Positions 11,136 to 20,401 of a stretch of 64,000 nt of DNA are shown here, one piece after another. A program made the translations under genes and the position numbers. The stretch's first letter is position 1; each line of letters starts with the position of its first letter. Origin of the DNA: Candidatus Pelagibacter sp. FZCC0015 (GTDB lineage: Bacteria > Pseudomonadota > Alphaproteobacteria > Pelagibacterales > Pelagibacteraceae); NCBI RefSeq assembly GCF_007833635.1, contig NZ_CP031125.1, forward strand, positions 744,001-808,000, read 5' to 3'. Below the pieces are notes generated by a model that made no database searches, was not told the origin of the DNA, and was given only the letters and a program-made list of their open reading frames with translations.

Positions 11136-12060
11136 TTTTTTCTAAAAAATATTCAAGCAATATATGTGGAAAGGTTAAAGACGCCAAACCTATAAATATT
11201 ATTTTTAAAATTGCACTATCTAAATTAAATGAATTATTCAGAAGATATAGTGCAATAAAAGAAAAAATAGCGGTTAAAATTGTTAAAGGTAAAGCTTTAT
11301 TTACAAATAATTTAAATCCATTAACTATACTATTTGGATCAAGTTCAATAGCGAGGGAAATTGAATGTCTTATTGAATGTAAAAAACAAAAATAAACAGT
11401 AAAAGCTATTAGTGGTGATAAATAATAATTTAATATCAAAATTGAAAAATAATCTAAAAAAACAACAAATTTCTTGATTTCAAAATTCTTTAAGAAAAGA
11501 AAAATACTAGATAGTGTGCTGCAGAATATTCCTATTTGAATTATATTATTTGTCTCAATAAAATCTAAACTTGAATAAAATGTCTCATTATTGATTAATA
11601 ATAATTTGAAAATCGCTATTGTTTCCTGAAAATGAAAATACAAAGGAGCAAGTAAAATTAAAAATCCTTTGAAAAAATAAAGTATTTGAGTGAAATAAGA
11701 TTTTTCATTAATCAAAAATTGTGTATCCTCTTTGCCAAAGTGGTAGGAAGCGATTATTAAAAAAACAATTAAAGTTATTGATGGAAACAATATCCAAGTT
11801 ACTATAACTAACGCTGAAATTAAAATATATATAATGTAGAATATATAACTTGATTTTATATTAAACAATTTAAGCAGTTTTTTTCCTTTAATATAATCTA
11901 ATGAACCATGGGAAACCCCTATGATTAAAATTAAAAGTAAACACAAAATTGATGAAATATTAAAATTATTAAACTTGAACAGTAAAATACAAAAAATGTT
12001 TACAACAAAGAAAAAAATAAATGAATGATTTAGATTTATTTTTTTTATTTGATTGTTCAT
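11125..12060 (-). CDS. blh: Beta-carotene 15,15'-dioxygenase, Brp/Blh family (retinal-forming)
   Basis: Blh proteins are integral membrane oxygenases that cleave beta-carotene into two molecules of retinal for microbial rhodopsins. This 311-residue protein is very hydrophobic, with about eight membrane helices, and carries the family's histidine motifs: GVSHGSLD (about 48-55), SYHFGKED (about 104-111), FLHSIRHS (about 227-234) and LTFPHILLE (about 296-304). These His residues are thought to bind the catalytic iron. It is the last of the four crt/blh genes and overlaps ispH. The rhodopsin that would use the product is not in this window. Confidence 0.92.
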   Translation of the reverse strand: MNNQIKKINLNHSFIFFFVVNIFCILLFKFNNFNISSILCLLLILIIGVSHGSLDYIKGKKLLKLFNIKSSYIFYIIYILISALVIVTWILFPSITLIVFLIIASYHFGKEDTQFLINEKSYFTQILYFFKGFLILLAPLYFHFQETIAIFKLLLINNETFYSSLDFIETNNIIQIGIFCSTLSSIFLFLKNFEIKKFVVFLDYFSILILNYYLSPLIAFTVYFCFLHSIRHSISLAIELDPNSIVNGFKLFVNKALPLTILTAIFSFIALYLLNNSFNLDSAILKIIFIGLASLTFPHILLEYFLEKNEK

Positions 12061-12061
12061 T

Positions 12062-13126
12062 TTAAATTAATTCTTTTAAAAATTTCCACTTTGGCATTTT
12101 TAGAATTACCTCTAAATCTTCAAAAAAACTGCTTTTATTTGATAAAAAATTGATAGCTGTTTTAGGTTTTGAATTAAAAACTTTAAAAAATATATTGCCC
12201 ATTTCATTGGAATTATTTTTAAGAACTCTTAATAAGATTTTATCTAAAAAATCATATTTTGAATTGATTTTAAATAAATTTACATTTTTAATATTTTCTA
12301 TGTTTTCTCTTATATATCTACTCTGTTCTTGTATATTTAGGAAAGTATAACCCGTACTTAATCTAGTCATGCCTCCTGCTGAGCCTATGTAAATTTCATT
12401 TAATTTATTTACATTTTTTTGTCTAAAAAGTGGAATTGCACCAGTTTCTTTGAAATTGATTTTGCAGTTTCTGATATTTAGGTGGTTGCTTAAATAATTA
12501 TCAATTTGTTCATCATAATCTTTGAGTTTTTCATCATTTAGCTCAGATATCCAAGTAGTTTCAACTAATGCATTCCTTTTAGTAAATGGTAGCGTATAAA
12601 AAAAATGAACTTTGTTTCTTTGATCACAAGCAAAGTCCATCAAATTGAAAATTTCGTCATCAAAAAAGTCTTTTTCTGTTTCTATTTCAACCCCACAAAA
12701 GTGTTGCCATAACTCACTCTGTTTATTCTCAAAATTAGGTACACTATTAAATACAATTGAATTTGATTTATCTATTTCATCAATACTTTTAAAAAACTGA
12801 ATATTTTTATTTAATTTAAGTTTTGAAAGTATTTTTTCGTAGAACATACCACTATCAATTGTTTGATATGGCGTATGTTCGCAATTTATATATTTCGTAT
12901 TATTAGGTGTATTTATTGTAAAATTATTCCAACTTTTTTTGACACAGTCATCAAAATTATGGGAAAAAACTTTCCAAAATGACCAGGTTTTATCTCTTTT
13001 ATAATCTTCTCTTGGTTCAATTATTGCTAGGGTTTTATCTTTTAATTTTTCATAAACTTCCAGCTCATATGCTAATGAAAGACCTGCGCAACCTCCGCCT
13101 ATAATTGTGTAATCAAATTCTTTCAT
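12062..13126 (-). CDS. crtY: Lycopene beta-cyclase
   Basis: CrtY closes the two ends of lycopene to make beta-carotene. The 354-residue protein starts with an FAD/NAD-binding motif, YTIIGGGCAGLSLAYEL (about 6-22), and has ETTWISELNDEK and the later GSAGGMTRLSTGYTF typical of the bacterial CrtY family. The start overlaps the crtB end by 14 bases, and the stop is one base from the blh start. The sequence is of the single-chain soluble/peripheral type, not the heterodimeric CrtYcd type. Confidence 0.9.
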   Translation of the reverse strand: MKEFDYTIIGGGCAGLSLAYELEVYEKLKDKTLAIIEPREDYKRDKTWSFWKVFSHNFDDCVKKSWNNFTINTPNNTKYINCEHTPYQTIDSGMFYEKILSKLKLNKNIQFFKSIDEIDKSNSIVFNSVPNFENKQSELWQHFCGVEIETEKDFFDDEIFNLMDFACDQRNKVHFFYTLPFTKRNALVETTWISELNDEKLKDYDEQIDNYLSNHLNIRNCKINFKETGAIPLFRQKNVNKLNEIYIGSAGGMTRLSTGYTFLNIQEQSRYIRENIENIKNVNLFKINSKYDFLDKILLRVLKNNSNEMGNIFFKVFNSKPKTAINFLSNKSSFFEDLEVILKMPKWKFLKELI

Positions 13127-13964
13127 TTAAATTTATTTCTTCATTAATTAAATTATGGTCATGATTAATATTATCATCGTTTTTACTTATAAGTGATAAC
13201 TTTATTAAGTCAAAAATAGATAAAAAAGTTTCAATAATTTTTTCAATATTTGAAACATAAATTTTTCCAGAATTTTTATAATTTTCTATGTTTTGTTTAT
13301 TTAAAATTTTGTATCCTATTTTTCTATAAACCCTTCTTGCTACTAAAATAGAAAATCTGAAACTTAACGGTATTTCTTTAATTGAGTAAAATGAATTTTC
13401 ATAAAACTTTTCTGAAAGCTTGATTGTATTCTTTATTTCCTCAAAACTTTCATTGATATAAGATCTATTATTTTTTTTATCTTCTATAACATCTCTAGAA
13501 ATATTTGTTAATTGCATAGCAATCCCAAGATCAATAGCTGATTTTAGAGATTGTTCTTTGTGAACATTCAATATCTTAGCCATCATCAATCCAACTGTTC
13601 CAGCTACCCTATAGGAATAAATTAATAATTCTTTTTTTGAATTAAATTTAATATTTTCTTTTATATCAGAATTAATACCCTCAAATAAATCGTCTACAAT
13701 TTTAGTTGAAATACTAAATTCATTAATAAGACCCCACATGTTTTTAATAACCGGATCATCATAATTTTTATTAACAAAATTATTTCTAAATTTAATAAAA
13801 TTATCTTTTTTTATTTCAATATTGTTTTCATCATCAGCAATATTATCTGCTTCTCTACAAAAATCATAAAGCGCAGAGCATTTTTCATAGGTTTTTTTTG
13901 GTAAAAAAAAACCTGCCCAATTAAAAGATTTTGCGTAAATGGCTAAATAATTCTTTGTTAACAT
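13113..13964 (-). CDS. crtB: Phytoene synthase
   Basis: CrtB condenses two geranylgeranyl diphosphates into 15-cis-phytoene, the committed carotenoid step. The 283-residue protein has both aspartate-rich motifs of the trans-isoprenyl diphosphate head-to-head synthases: FCREADNIADD (about 33-43) and LTNISRDVIEDKKNNR (about 153-168). The ATG overlaps the crtI stop by one base. A GGPP synthase is not seen in this window. Confidence 0.93.
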   Translation of the reverse strand: MLTKNYLAIYAKSFNWAGFFLPKKTYEKCSALYDFCREADNIADDENNIEIKKDNFIKFRNNFVNKNYDDPVIKNMWGLINEFSISTKIVDDLFEGINSDIKENIKFNSKKELLIYSYRVAGTVGLMMAKILNVHKEQSLKSAIDLGIAMQLTNISRDVIEDKKNNRSYINESFEEIKNTIKLSEKFYENSFYSIKEIPLSFRFSILVARRVYRKIGYKILNKQNIENYKNSGKIYVSNIEKIIETFLSIFDLIKLSLISKNDDNINHDHNLINEEINLNERI

Positions 13965-15424
13965 TAAAATAATTTATCTAAAACTTTTGCTGAAGAGAGA
14001 ACACCTGGTACCCCAGCCCCTGGATGTGTTCCTGCACCAACAAAGTATAAACCATCATATATTTCAGATTTATTATGAAATCTAAAGTATGCGGATTGTG
14101 TAAATTTAGGTTGAATTGAAAACCCTGATCCAAATTTTGTATTTAATTCTTTTTCAAAGTAATCAGGTGTTAGATAAAAGTCCTCAACTATATTATTCTT
14201 AAGATCCGGCATTAAGTCTTTTTCCATTTTTTCAATTACAAGATTTTTCATTTTCTCACCTTCAGTTTCCCAATTTATTTTTGATTGATTGTTAGGAACA
14301 GGCACTAATACATAAAAACAATCATTCCCTTCTGGGGCCATAGTTTTATCAGTCGCTGTAGGTCTGTGAAGATAATAGCTAATATCGTTATTTAATTTTT
14401 TCTTATCAAATATGTCATCAAGATGTTCTTTATACTTGTTACCAAACTTTATTGTATGATGTTCAACATTCTCATAAATTTTTTTTGTTCCAAAATAGTA
14501 AACGAATAAACCCATAGAATATTCCATTCGATTTTTTTTCCAATTAAACAACATGGAATTCTCGTTGCTTTTGCTTAACATTTTCTCATAAAATGCAGGT
14601 GGATCTGCATTACAAACAACATTATCTGCACCAATTTCATTTTCATTATTTAATTTTACACCACTAATTTTATTATTTTTTGATATAATTTCTGTTACTT
14701 CACTGTTTTTTATTATTTCAATACCAACCTCATTCATTAATTTTTCAAAACCTTTAATTATATTTCCTGTTCCTCCAACTGAATAATGTATTCCCCATTT
14801 TTTTTCTAAATAAAGAATTAATCCATAAATAGAAGTGGTTGTAAAAGGATTTCCCCCAACTAGCAAAGGATGCATGCTAAGCATTCTTCTTAATTTTTCA
14901 TTTTTTATATAAGATGAAACAAGTGAGTAAACTGATTTATAACTTTTAAGTTTTAATAAGGCAGGCAATTGTTGCATCATTACGAAAGGTTTATCAAATG
15001 GTACATCTGCAAGTTCTAAAAAACCTTTATCAAATATTTTTTTTGTAAAATTAACTAATTTTTCATATCCATTTACATCTTCTTTGCTAAGCTTCTCAAT
15101 TTGGTCTTTCATCTCTATTTCGTCGCCTGAATAGTTAAATTTAGTTTTGTCCTCAAAAATAAACTGGTACCAAATTTTAAGTGGAGTTAATTCTATATAA
15201 TTTTTTGGATCTTTATTGAATAACTCAAATAATTCATTAATTAAGTAGGGTGCAGTAATTACTGTTGGTCCAGCATCATATATAAATCCGTTTTTCTTAA
15301 AAACTCTTGCTCTTCCACCTAGATCTGGATGTTTTTCTATTAATTTTACGTTATGTCCTTTTGCCTTAAGTCTTAGCGCTGCTGCGATCCCACCAAATCC
15401 TGATCCAATGACTATAGAGTTCAT
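13964..15424 (-). CDS. crtI: Phytoene desaturase
   Basis: CrtI introduces four double bonds into phytoene, giving lycopene, with FAD as cofactor. The 486-residue protein has the N-terminal dinucleotide-binding motif SIVIGSGFGGIAAALRLKAK (about 3-22), DAGPTVITAP in the substrate region, and the C-terminal GLYFVGAGTHPGAGVPGVL signature. It heads the crtI-crtB-crtY-blh set. The 39-base gap behind atpF holds a TATAAA (15438-15433, minus strand) close to the ATG, which might be a -10 box for a short-leader transcript, but no convincing -35 box is placed correctly. Confidence 0.95.
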   Translation of the reverse strand: MNSIVIGSGFGGIAAALRLKAKGHNVKLIEKHPDLGGRARVFKKNGFIYDAGPTVITAPYLINELFELFNKDPKNYIELTPLKIWYQFIFEDKTKFNYSGDEIEMKDQIEKLSKEDVNGYEKLVNFTKKIFDKGFLELADVPFDKPFVMMQQLPALLKLKSYKSVYSLVSSYIKNEKLRRMLSMHPLLVGGNPFTTTSIYGLILYLEKKWGIHYSVGGTGNIIKGFEKLMNEVGIEIIKNSEVTEIISKNNKISGVKLNNENEIGADNVVCNADPPAFYEKMLSKSNENSMLFNWKKNRMEYSMGLFVYYFGTKKIYENVEHHTIKFGNKYKEHLDDIFDKKKLNNDISYYLHRPTATDKTMAPEGNDCFYVLVPVPNNQSKINWETEGEKMKNLVIEKMEKDLMPDLKNNIVEDFYLTPDYFEKELNTKFGSGFSIQPKFTQSAYFRFHNKSEIYDGLYFVGAGTHPGAGVPGVLSSAKVLDKLF

Positions 15425-15463
15425 TTTAATAATTTATAGCTTTTTTGAAAAATTGTAAGTGTA

Positions 15464-15961
15464 TTATGAGTTAATTTTTTTTAACTCTGCTTTAGTTTCA
15501 TCTAAATTTTTTTGAAACACAGCATCTAATTTTGACTTGTCTACAGATGTAGTTATTATTTTTTTAACTGAGTCCACGGCAATTTTTATTGATGCGTCCT
15601 TAATTTCTTTTAAAGCAGCTTCTTTCATCTGACTTATTTTATTTTCAGCTAAATTTTTTTTAATTTCTGATGATTTATGAAACTTATCATTCATCTCAAT
15701 TATTAATCTATCTGCATCTTTTTTGGCGCTCTCAAGAATTTCGTTGCTAACAGACTGAGCTGTATCTAATTTTTTTTGTGAGTTATCTAATAGTGTTTTT
15801 GCCTCAGTTCTTAATTTTTCACTTTCATCAATTTCATTTTTAATGTCAGATATCATTTTATCTAACATTTCAGAAATTTTTTGAGGAATTTTAAGGTAAA
15901 TTAACGCTCCAAAAAAAATAATAAATGATACGGCTACCCAAAATGTTGCATCAATTGCCAT
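15464..15961 (-). CDS. atpF: ATP synthase F0 subunit b
   Basis: Subunit b is half of the peripheral stalk that holds F1 against the F0 motor. I place the start at the ATG at 15961 (MAIDATFWVAVSF), because family members begin there; a longer frame back to 16000 would run deep into the neighbour. One membrane helix (about residues 6-25) is followed by a long charged coiled coil to the end. Alphaproteobacteria carry two different b-type genes, and this is the second of the pair. The start overlaps the b' gene by 11 bases. Confidence 0.9.
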   Translation of the reverse strand: MAIDATFWVAVSFIIFFGALIYLKIPQKISEMLDKMISDIKNEIDESEKLRTEAKTLLDNSQKKLDTAQSVSNEILESAKKDADRLIIEMNDKFHKSSEIKKNLAENKISQMKEAALKEIKDASIKIAVDSVKKIITTSVDKSKLDAVFQKNLDETKAELKKINS

Positions 15962-16541
15962 AGTATTTATCTCCATTTCTTTTAGATAGATCGTCAACAA
16001 TTGCAGATATACTACTATTATTTACTTCAGCTCCAATTAGTTTTTGCAATAACTCAGATGAAGTCTCAATAGCAATTTTATTTATTTTATCTGGTGCATT
16101 TTTTCTTAATGCATCTATTTCTTTTTCAGCCTCAGCAATTTCATTATCAATTTGCTTATCAAGCACTTCTCTTTTTGCACCAATGTCTTTTAGCGCTTTT
16201 TCTCTTGCTTGATTGAAAATACTATTAGCCTCAAGTTTGCTTTTAGATATAATTTCATCATATTCTTTTAGTTTTGCATCACTATCTTCTCTTTGTTTCT
16301 CAGCAGCCTCAATATTTTCTAATATTTGAGATTTTCTCGATTCTAAGTTGTTACTAATTTTTGGTAGTATTAGTTTAGATAAAACTAAATACATAATACC
16401 AAAAGTAAGTATTAGCCAAAAAATTTGAGAAACCCAAAACTCTGGATTTAATTGAGGCATACCTCCACTTTCTGCTGCAAAAGCTTCTTTAATAAAAAAG
16501 AAGCTAAAAAATATTGACTGAAAATATATTTTTTTAACCAT
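15951..16541 (-). CDS. atpG: ATP synthase F0 subunit b'
   Basis: This is the divergent second b-type stalk subunit (b'; called atpG or atpF' in alphaproteobacteria and phototrophs). I choose the ATG at 16541 (MVKKIYFQ), four bases after atpE; an upstream in-frame ATG at 16556 would overlap atpE. A hydrophobic segment at the start resembles a signal sequence, followed by GGMPQLNPEFWVSQIFWLIL, the typical b' membrane helix, and then a coiled coil. It would pair with AtpF in the stalk. Confidence 0.88.
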   Translation of the reverse strand: MVKKIYFQSIFFSFFFIKEAFAAESGGMPQLNPEFWVSQIFWLILTFGIMYLVLSKLILPKISNNLESRKSQILENIEAAEKQREDSDAKLKEYDEIISKSKLEANSIFNQAREKALKDIGAKREVLDKQIDNEIAEAEKEIDALRKNAPDKINKIAIETSSELLQKLIGAEVNNSSISAIVDDLSKRNGDKYYGN

Positions 16542-16545
16542 CAAT

Positions 16546-16773
16546 TTAAAACGCAAAGAGTATGATTAACGCAACTACCAATCCGAATAATCCTGTAGCT
16601 TCTGCAAGTGCAAAACCTAAAAGCAAGTTAGGAAATTGTTTTTGTGCTGCAGATGGATTTCTCATTGCACCAGACAAATAATTTCCAAAAATTATTCCGA
16701 TACCAACACCAGCTCCAGCTAAAGCAATTGCTGCTAAACCTGCTCCGATCATTTTTGCTGCTTCTAATTCCAT
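16546..16773 (-). CDS. atpE: ATP synthase F0 subunit c
   Basis: Subunit c forms the rotating proteolipid ring. The 75-residue protein is a two-helix hairpin: a glycine/alanine-rich first helix, the polar loop RNPSAAQKQF (about 38-47) that touches the stalk, and a second helix with the ion-carrying acidic residue Glu58 in FALAEATG. I see no clear sodium-binding signature, so proton coupling is likely. A purine-rich sequence resembling a ribosome site (GAGGAGG region) precedes the ATG, stronger than at most genes here, which fits the high copy number of this subunit. Confidence 0.96.
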   Translation of the reverse strand: MELEAAKMIGAGLAAIALAGAGVGIGIIFGNYLSGAMRNPSAAQKQFPNLLLGFALAEATGLFGLVVALIILFAF

Positions 16774-16790
16774 TATATCCTCCTCTGTTA

Positions 16791-17525
16791 TTAATGGTGT
16801 AAATTTAATGCATCATTTAAATAGATGCAGGTTAAGATTGCAAAAACATAAGCTTGAAGAAAAGCAACTAAGATCTCCAAACCAGTTAACGCAACCGAAA
16901 AACTTAGTGGAAGCCACCCACCAACTATTCCAAGGCTAATTACAAAGCCTCCGAAAACTTTCATCATTGTATGACCAGCCATCATATTGGCAAATAATCT
17001 AACTGATAAACTTATAGGTCTACTTAAATAAGAAATAATTTCTATAACAACAATTAAAGGGAGCAATACCGCAGGCACTCCACTTGGAACAAATAATTTT
17101 AAATACCCAAATCCATGTTTAATAAACCCAATTACAGTCACTCCAATAAATATAAATGCTGCGAGCACAAATGTTACAATGATATGACTTGTTACAGTAA
17201 AAGTATAAGGTATCATTCCAAACATGTTACAAAATAAAACAAACATGAATAGAGAAAATATAAATGCAAAATATGGTTTAGCTTTTGATCCAGCTGTATC
17301 GCTAATCATTTTGGATACAAAGGTATAGCTAAGTTCTGCTAATAATTGAATTTTGTTTGGTAGTATTGAATTTTTTTTTGATCCTAAATTAAAGATTAAC
17401 AAAATAGATACAGTACTTAAAATCATAAATAAACTTGCGTTCGTAAATGATATGTCGAATGCTCCAACTTTAATTTCAGGTCCAATTCTATAAACATCGA
17501 ATTGGGACATAGGATTTGCTGCCAT
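16791..17525 (-). CDS. atpB: ATP synthase F0 subunit a
   Basis: Subunit a carries the two half channels for protons next to the c ring. The 244-residue membrane protein has the essential Arg in SLSVRLFANMMAGH (about residue 176) and the last helices with the conserved ALTGLEILVAFLQAYVF. The alphaproteobacterial start MAANPMSQFDV is preserved. It follows atpI by nine bases and precedes atpE by 17. Confidence 0.97.
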   Translation of the reverse strand: MAANPMSQFDVYRIGPEIKVGAFDISFTNASLFMILSTVSILLIFNLGSKKNSILPNKIQLLAELSYTFVSKMISDTAGSKAKPYFAFIFSLFMFVLFCNMFGMIPYTFTVTSHIIVTFVLAAFIFIGVTVIGFIKHGFGYLKLFVPSGVPAVLLPLIVVIEIISYLSRPISLSVRLFANMMAGHTMMKVFGGFVISLGIVGGWLPLSFSVALTGLEILVAFLQAYVFAILTCIYLNDALNLHH

Positions 17526-17534
17526 AATACTTAT

Positions 17535-17810
17535 TTATTTTTGCATTTTTTTTGCGGATCTAATCACATTGGTTATTCCAGCAACTACACCAACAAAAAA
17601 AAATATTAATATAAACCAGGGTTTAGTACCAAAGGTCTTGTCAAAAATAAACCCAATAATTGTCCCCACAGCTACTGCAGAAACAAGTTCTGTGCTCAAT
17701 TTGAATGCAGTTCCTATAGGCGAGGGGTCATTCTTCTTATTGTAGAGATTTTTCTTTGAAATCTTGCTTTTTGCAATCTCTAAGCGAGTTTTGAAAGGGT
17801 CTTTTGGCAT
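17535..17810 (-). CDS. atpI: ATP synthase protein I (AtpI/Atp1 family)
   Basis: This 91-residue protein has a basic N-terminus and two membrane helices (about 40-60 and 66-85) with the glycine-rich VAVGTIIGFIFDK typical of AtpI. In other bacteria AtpI assists assembly of the c ring. It opens the F0 gene set, nine bases behind smc, so the F0 genes may be read from a promoter inside or in front of smc. The F1 genes are not in this window, as expected for alphaproteobacteria with split F0 and F1 operons. Confidence 0.87.
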   Translation of the reverse strand: MPKDPFKTRLEIAKSKISKKNLYNKKNDPSPIGTAFKLSTELVSAVAVGTIIGFIFDKTFGTKPWFILIFFFVGVVAGITNVIRSAKKMQK

Positions 17811-17819
17811 TTATATAGT

Positions 17820-20393
17820 TTAAGCAACCATACTCTCTGCTTTTTGTAAATCAACAGCCACAAGCTGACTAATTCCTTTTTGAGGCATAGTTACCCCATA
17901 TAGTCTGTTCATTTTTGACATGGTTAAAGCATGATGAGTTACAATTATGAATTTGGTGTTGGTTATTTTAATTAGTTCCTCAAGTAAACTACAAAATCTT
18001 GTTACGTTAGCATCGTCAAGTGGTGCATCAACCTCATCTAATACACATATAGGAGAAGGGTTAGTTAAAAATACTGCAAAGATTAAAGAGAGTGCAGTCA
18101 ATGCTTGTTCACCTCCAGATAACAAAGTTATAGATTGAAGTCTTTTTCCAGGAGGACTAACTAACATTTCTAAACCTGCTTCAAGTGGATCATCAGAGTC
18201 CACTAATTCTAATTTGGCATTTCCACCATTGAAAAGTTTTGTATAAACTTCATTAAATTTTCTATTAACTTTTTTAAAAGCTTCAATCAATCTTTCTCTT
18301 CCTTTTTGATTAAGTTCATTAATACTATCTTTAAGTTTTACGATAGCGGTAACAAGATCGGCACGATCTTGTTCCATTTTTTTTATCTCTACTTCATATT
18401 TACTTGTTTCTTCATCTGCTTTTAAATTTACAGATCCTAATTTTTCTCTTTCTTGTTTTTTCTTGTCTAAAGCATCTTCTTGATCAACTGGATTTGGAAG
18501 CTCTTCTACTCCGTTTAAATTTGAATTTTCTAAAATATTATCTTCATTTAAATTTAACTCAGAACTAATTCTATCAAGGAGATCATTTTTTCTTTTTTGC
18601 AGGCCTTCAATTGTAGCTCCTGAGCTTGCTTTTCTTTCTCTGATTTGAATTGATTGTTCTTGAATTTCATTTAATTGCGTTCTTAACATTTCAATTTTTT
18701 GATCTGTTTCATCTATAATCGCTTCATTATCAATTTTTTCTTTATCAGAAATTCTTAAATTTTCTGAAATTTGACCTTTTCTTTCAGCTTGCGCTCTAGG
18801 TTGATTTTCTAAATCACTTAATTGTTTTGATAATTTTTCTTTTCTTTGTGTTAGTTCGTTAACCATTTTTTCTGAGTTAGTTAATAAATTTTTCCAACTT
18901 TCAATTTCCGTTTCAATGGTTTTAATTCTTTCATTTCTTTTTATAGACTCATTTTTAATTGATTGATTTTTACTATATGCATCGGCATATTTTTCTTGGA
19001 GTAATTTTATATTTTCTGATTTTTCGCTAACTCCTAATAACTCACTTCTAGATCTCTCATTTTTTAAATCATTTAAAAAACTATCTAGCTCCATATTACA
19101 TCTATCTAGAAGTGTTAATGCTTGATTTATTTCATTACTATCTATTAATTCTTTTACCCTTGATATAGTGTTTTTTACATTTCTTATTGGACCAACACTT
19201 ATATTTACAGTTTCTTCTGCTAAACTGTTTACAACTTCATCAACAGCTTTTTGTTCTTCTTTAAGTTTATTTTTTGCACTTTCTAACTCTTCATTAGATA
19301 ATTTTTCTGTTTCAAAATACTTCGAGTCTGTCTCAATTAATTCAGTTTTTTCTTCCTTCAATCTTTTTTCATTTGAGTTAGCGTCTATGATTATCCCTTT
19401 TTCTCTCGTGATATCATCATCAAGTGTTTGAATTGATTTTTTGATGCTTTCTATCTCATCTTGAATTCTTGTATTTTCCTCATCTAAACTTTGAAGTTCT
19501 AAATTAAGTCTTTGTATCCTTGATAAATTTTCAATATTTTTCTCTCTCAATGGATTTACCTTATCTGTAAAAGTTTTAATTGAGTTTTCTAATTCAGATA
19601 TTTTGTTATTAAATCCTTCTACTTCTCCTTCTGCCTCAGTATTAATTTCATTTTCTATTCTAATTTCTTTATCTATTTCTAATAATTTTAAATAATACAA
19701 ACCTGCCTCAATTTTTTTAATTTGATCTGAAATTAGTTTGTATTTTGTTGCCTCTTCAGCTTGTTTTTGAAGATTTGCTAATTGTTTTTCTTGCTGTCTT
19801 CTTAATTCATCTGCTCTTTTTAAATTATTCTCAGCCGCACCTAATCTTAATTCAGCCTCATGTCTTCTAACGTGTAAACCTGATATTCCTGCAGCTTCTT
19901 CTAAAATAGCTCTTCTATCTGTTGGTTTTGCAGTTACTAATGCACCTATTCTTCCTTGGCTAATCATAGATGGAGAGTGTGCACCAGTCGAAAGATCTGC
20001 AAAAAACATTTGCGCATCTCTTGCTCTTACTTCTTTATCATTAATGTAAAATTTAGATCCTTTATCTTTTTCTATTTTTCTTCTAACCTGTATTTGCTCC
20101 AACTCGCGGTATTGTATTGGACCTTCTTTATCTTTGTTTTCAACTTCAATAGATACTTCTGCAATATTTTTTGATGCTTTATTAGATGTTCCTGAAAATA
20201 TAACATCCTCCATACCAGATCCACGCATACTTTTTGCCGAGGTCTCTCCCATTACCCATCTTAAAGATTCTACAATGTTAGATTTTCCACAGCCGTTAGG
20301 ACCCACTATACCCGTAAGACCATCCTCAATTAAGAAGTTGGTTTTTTCAGCAAAAGATTTAAATCCGTTTAATTGGATTTTTTTAAACTCCAT
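17820..20393 (-). CDS. smc: SMC-type chromosome segregation ATPase, short and apparently hingeless
   Basis: Both SMC head halves are clear. The N-terminal half has the Walker A motif GPNGCGKSN (31-39) and the Q-loop region SMISQGRIG (about 142-150). The C-terminal half has the ABC signature LLSGGEQAL (about 757-765), Walker B ICVLDEVDAPLDDAN (about 782-796) and the switch His in IIVTHH (816-821). Between them is predicted coiled coil from about 165 to 700. Total length is 857 residues against about 1150 for usual SMC. I find no segment resembling the globular hinge; the middle (about 395-460) looks like a short helical bundle instead. Neighbours (DUF721, dsbA, mutY) are those of alphaproteobacterial smc. 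The gene is intact, with no frameshift visible. Confidence 0.88.
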   Translation of the reverse strand: MEFKKIQLNGFKSFAEKTNFLIEDGLTGIVGPNGCGKSNIVESLRWVMGETSAKSMRGSGMEDVIFSGTSNKASKNIAEVSIEVENKDKEGPIQYRELEQIQVRRKIEKDKGSKFYINDKEVRARDAQMFFADLSTGAHSPSMISQGRIGALVTAKPTDRRAILEEAAGISGLHVRRHEAELRLGAAENNLKRADELRRQQEKQLANLQKQAEEATKYKLISDQIKKIEAGLYYLKLLEIDKEIRIENEINTEAEGEVEGFNNKISELENSIKTFTDKVNPLREKNIENLSRIQRLNLELQSLDEENTRIQDEIESIKKSIQTLDDDITREKGIIIDANSNEKRLKEEKTELIETDSKYFETEKLSNEELESAKNKLKEEQKAVDEVVNSLAEETVNISVGPIRNVKNTISRVKELIDSNEINQALTLLDRCNMELDSFLNDLKNERSRSELLGVSEKSENIKLLQEKYADAYSKNQSIKNESIKRNERIKTIETEIESWKNLLTNSEKMVNELTQRKEKLSKQLSDLENQPRAQAERKGQISENLRISDKEKIDNEAIIDETDQKIEMLRTQLNEIQEQSIQIRERKASSGATIEGLQKRKNDLLDRISSELNLNEDNILENSNLNGVEELPNPVDQEDALDKKKQEREKLGSVNLKADEETSKYEVEIKKMEQDRADLVTAIVKLKDSINELNQKGRERLIEAFKKVNRKFNEVYTKLFNGGNAKLELVDSDDPLEAGLEMLVSPPGKRLQSITLLSGGEQALTALSLIFAVFLTNPSPICVLDEVDAPLDDANVTRFCSLLEELIKITNTKFIIVTHHALTMSKMNRLYGVTMPQKGISQLVAVDLQKAESMVA

Positions 20394-20401
20394 GCACTAA
20401 C

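Noticed and set aside
8797..15424. A rhodopsin gene next to the retinal genes.
   Set aside because: I looked for a seven-helix protein with a retinal-binding lysine; none of the genes here fits. Blh is hydrophobic but has the dioxygenase His motifs.
16774..16790. A riboswitch or long leader before atpE.
   Set aside because: Only 17 bases separate atpB and atpE. They hold a purine-rich ribosome site, and nothing else fits.
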